Part shown: piece after piece, positions 41,806-49,053 of the stretch | Numbering within the stretch: the first letter of the stretch is position 1 | Layout of the letters: every line of letters begins with the position of its first letter | Origin: an uncultured Oscillospiraceae bacterium | GTDB taxonomy: Bacteria > Bacillota > Clostridia > Oscillospirales > Oscillospiraceae | Length of the DNA stretch: 64,000 bases | Reading direction: 5' to 3' | NCBI GenBank assembly: GCA_910588045.1 | Contig: CAJUPS010000002.1 | Coordinates: 62,001 to 126,000, forward strand | The notes under the pieces: model-generated | Database searches by the model: none | The model's input: the letters and a program-made list of their open reading frames with translations, nothing else | What the model was told of the DNA's origin: nothing | Made by a program: the position numbers and the translations under genes

Positions 41806-44658
41806 TCAGCTCGATTGGATCAGCGCGATGTTTTCCTCCGTCAGCGGGATGTACGCCACTTCCACCGCGTTTGCACCCAGGAACACCGCCGCCCAGTTGG
41901 CGTATTCGGCGTAATCCATGGGCGTGCCGTACACGGGAGCGTAGCCACCGGCCTCCGTGATGAGATAGTAGACGAAGCCGTCCCCGTCCTTGTCCACTTC
42001 CTCGGGGAAGGGGATGACCGTCTCGTCATAGGAGAGGTAGGTGTCCCGGATGCTCCTGTCCCAGCCGTCCACCGTCGCCACCGTGGTATAGCGGCGGTCC
42101 CGGCCAGTTCCGGTGGTGCGGTAGAGGGTGTAGGGCCACAGCTTGTCGCCCGCCACGCCCTGGTTGTGGCTCCAGAACGCCTGGGCGTAGCCGTTGTCGT
42201 AGTAGGTGACCCCGGGGTACTCCGCCAGCAGCTCGTTTCCGTAGATGTTATAGACACGCTCCACCTGACCGGCCATGGAGGTGTTGTTCCGCTGGATGAG
42301 GAGCTCGTTCTCGCCGTCGCCGTTTACGTCGCATATGGCATAGCGCTCCGTGGTGAGATCCTCCATGCCCTCCGCGCGGCACTGGTCGATGAACCGCAGC
42401 AGAATGTCCCGGAAGACGGGAGTTATGAGGCTCCCGTCCGCCTTGGGGACCCAGCGGTACTCCGCATCCAGCCAGCCCGGGGCGGCGTGGAAAGCGCCGT
42501 CCCCGTCGTAGTAGATGCAGCAGGTGTACGAGAAGGCGTAGCTGGTCGTTGGGTGATAGCTCTCCGGCCGAAGCTCTCCCGCCAGCGTCAGGGTGAGGCC
42601 GTAGCTCTCCCGGCTGTACGCGGAGATCGCCCCGGTGATCTCGCAGGCAAGCGGTTCCTCCTTCCAAAGGGTCCTGCCGCCGAACCGGGCGTCCATGTCC
42701 ACGTCCACCCTGCTCTCGTGGAAGCTGACGGTCGCATAGTTTTCGTCCGGATGCAGGGCGAGGGTGCGGCTGCTGTTGAAATCGTTGATGATCTCCTCCT
42801 CCAGCTGGGCGGTGTGCTCCGTCCAGCGTGCGCCGTCCCACTCGAAAACGGTGAGGCTCCAAACGGACACGCCGGTGCCGCTGCCGGAATTGTAGTTCAT
42901 CGCCAATTCCTTTTCCCCATCACCGTCAAAGTCCTCGAAATACAGCACAGGCATCAGCAGTCGGGGCGTTGTAATCGCTCTGCCGCCGAGATCCAGCGCT
43001 TGCAGCGCGTCCCCGTACCGCAGCAAGCCCCGCCCGGTCTCCTGCTCGTAGTACACCGCGATGTCGTCCTCAGGTAGCTCCGCCACCTTCCAGATGGGGG
43101 CCTGGGACGCGCCGGGGACGTCGATGAGCGCATCGGGCAGGTCCTCCAGGGCGGGGAGGTCCGCCGTCAGCCGCCGGACCGGCTGGGAGCCGATGGTCCA
43201 CTCTGTCCAGGACTTCGCGGACTCGTCCCAGTCATAGAAAATCTGCTCCGCCACAATGCCGGGCTCGTTGGACGTACCGTTGAAGTAGGTCCCCTCGTAC
43301 CGCCGGTAGAGCACCTGCACCGTTATGTCCGCGTCTCCGTCCGTTACCTCCAGGGTGGGCAGCAGCTCCATCCCGGACAGGTCCCGGTCAAACCGCTGGA
43401 AGCTCTGGTTGGTTACCCGGAGATAGACGTGCTGGTCGTCCTGTGCGCTGCGGTAAAGCGCGATGTCGAAATCCGGTGTCTGAGCTAGCAGCAGCCACTC
43501 CCCCTGTTCCTCCGCCGGGCAACTGAGGTCCATCAGCTCCGTGGGCAGATTTTCCGGTATCGCCGGTTGAGAGCTGTCAGCGGCGGGGTCCGTTTCCAGC
43601 AGGGGTTCATCCGCCGGTTCCTGCTCTGTCTGGACAGGATTCACCGGTTCGTCCACCTCCTGCGCCTTTGCCCCTGTGAAGGTGCAGGCAGCAAATACCA
43701 CGCACGCCGCCGCCACCAGCACCGCCATTACCGCCGTGGTCCGGGGGCGCTTCACCAGCAGGGCGACCCGCTCTTTCAGGGCGGACTTGCCCCCGGTCAT
43801 GGTGGTGGCGCAGCAGGCCAGGTCGGCGGGCGTGGTCCGCCGGGCCACCAGGCCCACCAGGGTCCGGCCATAGTCCGCGCGGCTCGCCTCGCCCAGAAGG
43901 CGGACGGCCCCCTCGTCGCAGGAGAGCTCGCAGTCCCGGCGGCTCAGGTAGGCCGCCAGCCACACCAGCGGGTTGTACCAGTGCAGCGCCAGGCACACGC
44001 CCCGCAGGGTGGCCCAGATGTGGTCCCCCTGGCGGAAGTGGGCGTATTCGTGGGCCAGGACGTGCTCCCGCTCCGCCTTCGACAGTCCCGGCGTCAGGTA
44101 GACGGCGGGACGGAGGAGACCGAAGAGGCAGGGGGTGGACAGGCCGTCCGCCGCGTATACGGTCCGGCCCCGGTACTTCCCGGCGGGCTGTCGCCTCTTT
44201 TTCAGACCAAGATAGAATTTCAGGTTCACCGTCAGCAGGAATACCCCCAAAACGGCGGTCCCGGCCAGCCAGATGCCCTCCAGACAGGTTTTCCAATCGA
44301 ACCGTTCTTCCTTCTCCGGCGGAGTGTACAATGTCGGATCAAGAAGAGACGGTCCCATTGCCGATGGATTGATGATTTCCGCTTGCACACTGTCCAGATA
44401 AGGATTACTGTCCGGCGCGAAGGGGGAAACAAATACCGGAGTACCTTCCGGCGGGGCGGTCAGCCGCGCCTCTTGAGCGGCCACAGGGTTCATCACGCTG
44501 ACCGGGCTGTCCAACAATGACACCGGGACCAGCAGCCGCAGCAGCACCAGCCCCCACAGGGCGTAGCGCAGCCGGGGGCTCACCCGGCCCTTGACCAGCG
44601 CCCGCAGCAGCAGAACCAGCACGATCAGCGCCGAGCTGGTGACGATCCATTCAATCAT
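41806..44658 (-). CDS. BlaR1/MecR1-type M56 metallopeptidase with a long C-terminal outer domain
   Basis: A 950-residue membrane sensor-protease. The N-terminal part has four membrane helices and the M56 domain; the zinc motif is LAHEYAHFRQGDH (HExxH) near residue 205 with ELSCDEGAVRLLG as the third ligand region. A last helix (about 312-330, AVMAVLVAAACVVFAACTF) leads to about 600 extracytoplasmic residues. These contain repeated Asp-rich loops (DFDGDGEKELA, CDVNGDGENELL, DKDGDGFVYY) like VCBS/FG-GAP repeats, rather than the penicillin-binding domain of true BlaR1. It overlaps the BlaI gene by 8 bp, so they act together. The signal sensed is unknown. Confidence 0.88.
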   Translation of the reverse strand: MIEWIVTSSALIVLVLLLRALVKGRVSPRLRYALWGLVLLRLLVPVSLLDSPVSVMNPVAAQEARLTAPPEGTPVFVSPFAPDSNPYLDSVQAEIINPSAMGPSLLDPTLYTPPEKEERFDWKTCLEGIWLAGTAVLGVFLLTVNLKFYLGLKKRRQPAGKYRGRTVYAADGLSTPCLFGLLRPAVYLTPGLSKAEREHVLAHEYAHFRQGDHIWATLRGVCLALHWYNPLVWLAAYLSRRDCELSCDEGAVRLLGEASRADYGRTLVGLVARRTTPADLACCATTMTGGKSALKERVALLVKRPRTTAVMAVLVAAACVVFAACTFTGAKAQEVDEPVNPVQTEQEPADEPLLETDPAADSSQPAIPENLPTELMDLSCPAEEQGEWLLLAQTPDFDIALYRSAQDDQHVYLRVTNQSFQRFDRDLSGMELLPTLEVTDGDADITVQVLYRRYEGTYFNGTSNEPGIVAEQIFYDWDESAKSWTEWTIGSQPVRRLTADLPALEDLPDALIDVPGASQAPIWKVAELPEDDIAVYYEQETGRGLLRYGDALQALDLGGRAITTPRLLMPVLYFEDFDGDGEKELAMNYNSGSGTGVSVWSLTVFEWDGARWTEHTAQLEEEIINDFNSSRTLALHPDENYATVSFHESRVDVDMDARFGGRTLWKEEPLACEITGAISAYSRESYGLTLTLAGELRPESYHPTTSYAFSYTCCIYYDGDGAFHAAPGWLDAEYRWVPKADGSLITPVFRDILLRFIDQCRAEGMEDLTTERYAICDVNGDGENELLIQRNNTSMAGQVERVYNIYGNELLAEYPGVTYYDNGYAQAFWSHNQGVAGDKLWPYTLYRTTGTGRDRRYTTVATVDGWDRSIRDTYLSYDETVIPFPEEVDKDGDGFVYYLITEAGGYAPVYGTPMDYAEYANWAAVFLGANAVEVAYIPLTEENIALIQSS

Positions 44659-45040
44659 GATTTTTCTCCTCCAGCTTCCGCAGGGCCTCGTAGAGCTGGT
44701 CGATCTCCGCTCGGCTCAGTTCCTCCCGCTCCGCCATCGTGTTCACCAGCAGCCCCACGCTGCCGCCGAAGACCTTCTGCAAAAAACCCCGGGTCTCCCG
44801 GACCACCGCGTCCTCCCGGGCTACGGTGGGGAAGTAGAGCTTCGCCTTCCGCCCCTGCTCCCAGCGCAGCAATCCCTTGTCCGCCATCCGGCGCACCAGG
44901 GTCTCCCCGGTGCTCTTGGTCCAGCCCGTGCGCTCCGTGAGCCGGGCGGCGATCTGGGTCATGGTCAGCGGCGAGCGCTCCCACAGGCACTCGCAGACCT
45001 CCCACTCCGTGTTGGTCAGCAGCTGTTTCTCTCCCGTCAT
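44651..45040 (-). CDS. BlaI/MecI/CopY-family repressor
   Basis: A 129-residue BlaI-type winged-helix repressor: LLTNTEWEVCECLWERSPLT, MTQIAARLTERTGWTKSTGE (HTH), TLVRRMADKGLLRWEQGRKA, followed by a dimerisation helix part. In the family the repressor is cleaved or released when the M56 partner senses its signal. The stop overlaps the M56 start by 8 bp. Two similar 17-bp palindrome-like sites lie upstream at 45057-45108 and are probable operators. Confidence 0.92.
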   Translation of the reverse strand: MTGEKQLLTNTEWEVCECLWERSPLTMTQIAARLTERTGWTKSTGETLVRRMADKGLLRWEQGRKAKLYFPTVAREDAVVRETRGFLQKVFGGSVGLLVNTMAEREELSRAEIDQLYEALRKLEEKNHD

Positions 45041-45056
45041 TCTCCTCGCTCCTTTC

Positions 45057-45108
45057 GCATGACAATGTAATGCTTAAAGAGTACCATAGTTGCATGACAT
45101 TGTCAAGC
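45057..45108 (-). promoter_or_regulatory. BlaI-type operator pair and promoter
   Basis: GCATGACAATGTAATGC (45057-45073) and GCATGACATTGTCAAGC (45092-45108) are two related 17-mers containing TACA/TGTA-like half-sites, 35 bp apart. A -35 TTGACA and -10 TACTCT with a 17-bp spacer lie between and across them on the minus strand. Confidence 0.8.
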
Positions 45109-45124
45109 GATTAGAAGAAAAAAA

Positions 45125-45147
45125 GTCCGGGGGACTGTCCCCCGGAC
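45125..45147 (-). terminator. terminator of the M20-S66 operon
   Basis: GTCCGGGGGA-CTG-TCCCCCGGAC; on the minus strand it is followed by TTTTTTTCTTC. It lies 10 bp after the carboxypeptidase stop. Confidence 0.92.
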
Positions 45148-45157
45148 CTTGCCGCCG

Positions 45158-46078
45158 TCAGCAGCGCACCGTCATACGCCCCGCGTCGCCGTCGATGGTA
45201 CACATCGTCCCCATGGGCAGCGTCACCATGGGGGTGCAGTGGGCGGAGCGGACGTTATACAGAATCGGTTTCCGCCACCCGGCGAAGAAGTCCCGCAGCA
45301 GCGCCTCCGGCCCGTAGTCCGCCCGGTAGGTGTTGCCGCATTTCGTGAAGGCCCCGAACACCAGTCCTGCGGCGCTGTCCAGTATCCCGGCGGCTTTCAG
45401 CTGCCAGAGCATCTCCTCCAGGGCGTAGACGTCCTCCCCCACGTCCTCCAGGTAGAGGATGCAGCCCCGGGCGTCGATCTGCCAGGGGGTGCCAACGGAG
45501 GTGGTCACCAGGGACAGGTTCCCGCCGGTGAGCCGCCCGCAGGCGCAGCCGGGGCGCAGGATTTTGATCTCCTCACCGGGCGGGTTGGTGATTTCGAGAC
45601 AGGCCCCCATCTGCAAGGCGCTCCACAGGCTCTGCCAGGAGAAGCTATCCTCCTCCCAGTCCAAAAACCCGTTGGCCATGGGGCCGTGGAAGGTCACAAA
45701 GCCGCACCGCTGTCCGATGGCCAGGTGGAGGGTGGTCACGTCGCTGAAGCCGATGAACGGCTTGGGGTGGGCGGCGATGGCGGGGTAGTCCAGCAGGGGA
45801 AGGATCTGCCACGCGGTGCTGCCGCCCCGGGTGCACCAGATGGCGTCGATCTCCGGGTCCGCAAAGCCGCCGTTGAGGTCGGCGGCCCGGACCTCCGCCG
45901 GGGCGGCGGCGTAGCCGCTGGGCGTGGAGGACCGGCAGGATGCACCGATTTTCACCCGGAAGCCCAGCTTCTCCACTTCTGCGGCGATGTTCTCCACCGG
46001 TTTGTCCTCCGACAGGGGCGATGAGAGGGATACCAGCAGAATGGTGTCCCCCTTTTCCAGACGCTTGGGAAATCTCAT
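45158..46078 (-). CDS. S66 family LD-carboxypeptidase / MccF-like peptidase
   Basis: A 306-residue S66 peptidase. These cut the LD bond in peptidoglycan tetrapeptides (LdcA) or hydrolyse microcin C-type aminoacyl adenylates (MccF). The nucleophile elbow is KPFIGFSDVTTLHLAI (GxSD near residue 105), and the catalytic Glu/His are in YLEDVGEDVYALEEMLWQLK and RSAHCTPMVTLPMG. The start is the ATG at 46076-46078, with GAGGAGGAG before it, 13 bp after the M20 gene. LdcA and MccF cannot be told apart here. Confidence 0.87.
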   Translation of the reverse strand: MRFPKRLEKGDTILLVSLSSPLSEDKPVENIAAEVEKLGFRVKIGASCRSSTPSGYAAAPAEVRAADLNGGFADPEIDAIWCTRGGSTAWQILPLLDYPAIAAHPKPFIGFSDVTTLHLAIGQRCGFVTFHGPMANGFLDWEEDSFSWQSLWSALQMGACLEITNPPGEEIKILRPGCACGRLTGGNLSLVTTSVGTPWQIDARGCILYLEDVGEDVYALEEMLWQLKAAGILDSAAGLVFGAFTKCGNTYRADYGPEALLRDFFAGWRKPILYNVRSAHCTPMVTLPMGTMCTIDGDAGRMTVRC

Positions 46079-46091
46079 GGTTTTCTCCTCC

Positions 46092-47267
46092 TCATTCACA
46101 CAAAAAATCGACAGCTGCTTGTGCCTCGATGGCCGCGGCCAGGGGCAGCGCCGCCGGGTCCGCGGCGAAGTGGGGGTTGTGGTTGGGGTAGGTGAACCCC
46201 TTCTCCTCGTTCCCCACGCCCACGTAGTAGTAGCACCCGGGAGCGGCGTCGGAGAAATACCCGAAATCGTCCGTGCCCAGGGAGGGCTCCGCCAGCTCCA
46301 GGACGTTCTCCGGACCCAGGATCTTCCCGGCGGACCGGCGCAGGAGGTCCGTCATTCCCGGGTCGTTCCGACAGCCGGGGTAGCTCTCGAAGATCTCGAT
46401 TTCCGCTGCAACTCCCATCCCGGCGGCGACGCCGGAGACGATGGCGCGGAAGTCCTCCTTCACCCGCTCCCGGGCCTCGCCGCCCATGGTGCGCAGGATG
46501 CCGGTGAAGACCGCCTCCTCCGGCAGGACGTTGCCCGCCGCTCCGGCGTGGAAGCTGCCCACCGTCACCACCACCGGTTCCGTGGGGGAGGTCCGGCGGC
46601 TGGAAATCGTTTGCAGCGCCGTGATGACCTGTGCGCCCGCCGCAATGACGTCCGTGCCCAGGTGGGGCTTCGCCCCGTGGGTGCCCCGGCCCCGTAGGGT
46701 GACGGAGAAGGGGTTGGACGCCGCGCAGATGGGCCCCGCCTTCACGGAGACGGTCCCGGTGGGGATGCCGCTCTCCACATGGCAGCAGAGCATGGCGTCC
46801 ACGTGGGGTTCCTCCATGCAGCCCGCCGCGATCATCCGGGATGCGCCGCCGTCGCCCTCCTCGTCGGGCTGGAAGAAGAGCTTCACTGTCCCCCGCAGCT
46901 CCCCCCGGCGCTTTTGCAGCAGCTCCGCCGCGCCCAGCAGGGCCGCCGTGTGGAAGTCGTGGCCGCAGGCGTGCATCACGCCTGGCGTCCGGGAGGCGTA
47001 GGGCAGCCCTGTGTCCTCGGTGATGGGGAGTGCGTCGATGTCCGCCCGGAAACCGATGGTCTTTCCCTCATTTGCCCCCCGGAGTACCGCCATGATCCCG
47101 GTGTCCGCCAGGGGGGTATAGGGGATGCCCAGCGCCTCCAGGCGGCGGCAGATCAAATTGCCGGTATGTATCTCGCGTCTGCCCAGCTCGGGACAGCGGT
47201 GCAGGGCGTAAAAGATCTCCTCCATTGCCGGGGCGAGGGCCAGCGCCTCCCGCTTGATGTTCTCCAT
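46092..47267 (-). CDS. M20-family amidohydrolase (aminoacylase/hippurate hydrolase type)
   Basis: A 391-residue M20D metallohydrolase that removes an acyl group from an N-acyl amino acid or related amide. Metal and catalytic residues are visible: RADIDALPI, HACGHDFHTAALLGAA (HACGHD), KLFFQPDEEGDGGASRMI (EE), MLCCHVES (His), and the late SLGTDDFGYF with NHNPHFA. The dimerisation part has GRGTHGAKPHLGTDVIAAGA. The start is the ATG at 47265-47267 after GGAGCGG. It is co-transcribed with the S66 gene downstream; the pair may recycle peptides or wall fragments (inference). Confidence 0.93.
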   Translation of the reverse strand: MENIKREALALAPAMEEIFYALHRCPELGRREIHTGNLICRRLEALGIPYTPLADTGIMAVLRGANEGKTIGFRADIDALPITEDTGLPYASRTPGVMHACGHDFHTAALLGAAELLQKRRGELRGTVKLFFQPDEEGDGGASRMIAAGCMEEPHVDAMLCCHVESGIPTGTVSVKAGPICAASNPFSVTLRGRGTHGAKPHLGTDVIAAGAQVITALQTISSRRTSPTEPVVVTVGSFHAGAAGNVLPEEAVFTGILRTMGGEARERVKEDFRAIVSGVAAGMGVAAEIEIFESYPGCRNDPGMTDLLRRSAGKILGPENVLELAEPSLGTDDFGYFSDAAPGCYYYVGVGNEEKGFTYPNHNPHFAADPAALPLAAAIEAQAAVDFLCE

Positions 47268-47416
47268 TTCAGACCGCTCCTTCTTTGGGGAGGCGACCTC
47301 CCCGTGATGTCTCCCTATTATACACGGCAGGGAGGCGTTTGTCACGGCTTTTCGGGACATGATTTTTTCGATTGGCGGCCCAATCCGGGGTGCGAAGCCC
47401 GGGGAAAGCAGCCCAA

Positions 47417-47446
47417 GGCCCCGGAGGCGCCAGCGCCTCCGGGGCC
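47417..47446 (-). terminator. hairpin after sigF
   Basis: GGCCCCGGAGGCG (47417-47429) pairs perfectly with CGCCTCCGGGGCC (47434-47446), 9 bp after the sigF stop. The T-run is short. Confidence 0.65.
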
Positions 47447-47454
47447 TGTCTTGC

Positions 47455-48159
47455 CTACCCCATCTCCTGCCGCAGCTTCTCGATGGCGCGCTTCTCCAGG
47501 CGGGACACCTGGACCTGGCTCACGCCCAGAATCCGGGCGCACTGCTGCTGGGTCAGCCCCTTGTAAAAGCGGAGAAGAATGGTCTCCTTCTCCCGCTCCG
47601 GCAGGGCGTCGATGGCGGCGCGCAGGGCGATGCGCTCCAGCAGGTCCCCCTCCGTGGACGGAGAGGCCAGGGTGGACTCCAGGGTCAGCCCGTCGGCGTT
47701 CTCCTGCTGGAGGCTGTCGGGGGGTGCGGCCGCCAGCTCCGCCACGGCGATCTCCTCCGGCGTGAGGCCCGTGGCCTCGCTGAGCTCCGAGAGCACCGGT
47801 TCCCGGCCCATCTGGGCGCGCAGGCGCTCCCGGGCGGTATAGATGGCGATGCTCTGCTCCCGGAGGTTCCGGCCCACCTTGATGAGCCCGTTGTCCCGGA
47901 GGTAGCGCCGGATCTCCCCGGCGATCTTGGGCACGGCATAGGTGGAGAACTGGGTGCCGTACTCCGCGTCAAAACCCCGCACGGCCTTGAGAAATCCCAG
48001 GCACCCCAGCTGATAGAGGTCGTCCGGCTCCACGCCCTTCCCGAAGTAGCGGCGCACCACGGCCCAGATCAGGCCGCTGTTGTCCTCCAGGACCTTTGCC
48101 ACCGCCGCCTCGTCGCCCTGCTTCGCCTGGGCCAGAAGGTCCAGCGCCTCCGCCGTCAT
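47455..48159 (-). CDS. sigF: forespore sigma factor SigF
   Basis: A 234-residue sporulation sigma factor of the SigF/SigG/SigB group, with region 2 (LIWAVVRRYFGKGVEPDDLY, QLGCLGFLKAVRGFDAEYGT, QFSTYAVPKIAGEIRRYLRD), region 3 and region 4 (RFYKGLTQQQCARILGVSQV). It is called SigF, not SigG, because it follows spoIIAA and spoIIAB. SigF is first active in the forespore, after release from SpoIIAB. The ATG overlaps the spoIIAB stop as ATGA. Confidence 0.95.
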   Translation of the reverse strand: MTAEALDLLAQAKQGDEAAVAKVLEDNSGLIWAVVRRYFGKGVEPDDLYQLGCLGFLKAVRGFDAEYGTQFSTYAVPKIAGEIRRYLRDNGLIKVGRNLREQSIAIYTARERLRAQMGREPVLSELSEATGLTPEEIAVAELAAAPPDSLQQENADGLTLESTLASPSTEGDLLERIALRAAIDALPEREKETILLRFYKGLTQQQCARILGVSQVQVSRLEKRAIEKLRQEMG

Positions 48160-48602
48160 AGCTGCTGCTGCCGGGGCCGGATGCGCCGACGCATGGTGAC
48201 CCGGGTGCCCTTGTTCTCCTCGGAGCGGATGGTGAGACAGTCCATGAAGCTCTCCATGATGGTGAAGCCCATGCCGCTGCGCTCCTCCCCGCCGGTGGTG
48301 TAGAGGGGCTGGCGGGCCCGCTCCACATCCGGGATGCCCCGGCCCCAGTCCCGGATGGAGATCTCCAGAACCTTGTCCTCCAGGATGCGGGCCTTGACCA
48401 CGATCCTGCCCAGGCGGTCCGGGTAGGCGTGGACGATGGCGTTGGTCACCGCCTCGCTGACGGCGGTCTTGATGTCCCCCAGCTCCTCCAGCGTGGGATC
48501 CAGCTGGGCGGCGAAGCAGGCCACCGCCCCGCGGGCGAAGCCCTCGTTGGCGCTGCGGCTGAGAAATTCCAGGGTTATGTAGTTTTCACATTTCGCTTTC
48601 AT
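48156..48602 (-). CDS. spoIIAB: anti-sigma F factor SpoIIAB
   Basis: A 148-residue GHKL-family serine kinase/anti-sigma factor. It binds SigF and phosphorylates SpoIIAA. The ATP fold is seen as TAVSEAVTNAIVHAYPDR (N box, EAVxNAxxHA), ISIRDWGRGIPDVERARQPL (G1 box, DxGxGI), and EERSGMGFTIMESFMD (G2 box, GxGF). GGAGGTGCGAC precedes the ATG. It lies 15 bp behind spoIIAA and overlaps sigF by 4 bp. Confidence 0.95.
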   Translation of the reverse strand: MKAKCENYITLEFLSRSANEGFARGAVACFAAQLDPTLEELGDIKTAVSEAVTNAIVHAYPDRLGRIVVKARILEDKVLEISIRDWGRGIPDVERARQPLYTTGGEERSGMGFTIMESFMDCLTIRSEENKGTRVTMRRRIRPRQQQL

Positions 48603-48617
48603 GTCGCACCTCCCTCC

Positions 48618-48923
48618 CTATATGAGATCCACGTATCGGCCCAGCCCCGCCGTCTCCAGGACCCGGGACGCCTGCCGGGGAATGTTGATGACCAGCAGCG
48701 TCCCGGACAGGGCCTCCATCCGCCGCTTGGCCCGCAGGACGACCGCGATGCCCGAGCTGTCCATGAAGGTGATCCCGCCCAGGTCCAGCAGGGTCTTTGT
48801 GGGCAGGTTCTGCTCCATGCACCGGTCGATGGACTCCATCAGACCCTTGGCGGCGTGGTGGTCCAGCTCGCCGGTGAGGGTGATGGTCAGCTGCCGGTTC
48901 TCCGTCTTATACCGCATTTCCAT
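48618..48923 (-). CDS. spoIIAA: anti-anti-sigma factor SpoIIAA
   Basis: A 101-residue STAS protein that frees SigF by binding SpoIIAB. The phosphorylation site is the first or second Ser of GGITFMDSSGIAVVLRAK. The STAS opening MEMRYKTENRQLTITLTGEL is typical. The start is the ATG at 48921-48923 with GAAGGAGACAAGCC; an upstream ATG at 48962 lies inside the terminator-like hairpin. It is the first gene of the spoIIA operon. Confidence 0.94.
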   Translation of the reverse strand: MEMRYKTENRQLTITLTGELDHHAAKGLMESIDRCMEQNLPTKTLLDLGGITFMDSSGIAVVLRAKRRMEALSGTLLVINIPRQASRVLETAGLGRYVDLI

Positions 48924-48948
48924 GGCTTGTCTCCTTCGCGCATAAAAA

Positions 48949-49020
48949 ATGGCTGTAAGCAAGTGCTGACGCTGTGCTTACAGCCATTATAAATTCTCCC
49001 GCCGGGATTTTTTTGTCGAA
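48949..49020 (-). promoter_or_regulatory. spoIIA promoter with Spo0A box, overlapping a terminator hairpin
   Basis: Minus strand: TTCGACA (49014-49020, Spo0A-box), 22-bp spacing, TATAAT (48986-48991), with GAGAATT just before. Then comes the hairpin ATGGCTGTAAGCA (48975-48987 region) / TGCTTACAGCCAT (48949-48961 region) followed by TTTTTTATG. The hairpin overlaps the -10 and start site. It looks like the terminator of the lipoprotein gene upstream. Confidence 0.75.
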
Positions 49021-49053
49021 AGAAAGCGGAGATGGAAAATTATTCCTTCCGGG

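Noticed and set aside
47455..48159. Assignment of the sigma factor as SigG or SigB
   Set aside because: It directly follows spoIIAA and spoIIAB with an ATGA overlap, which identifies SigF.
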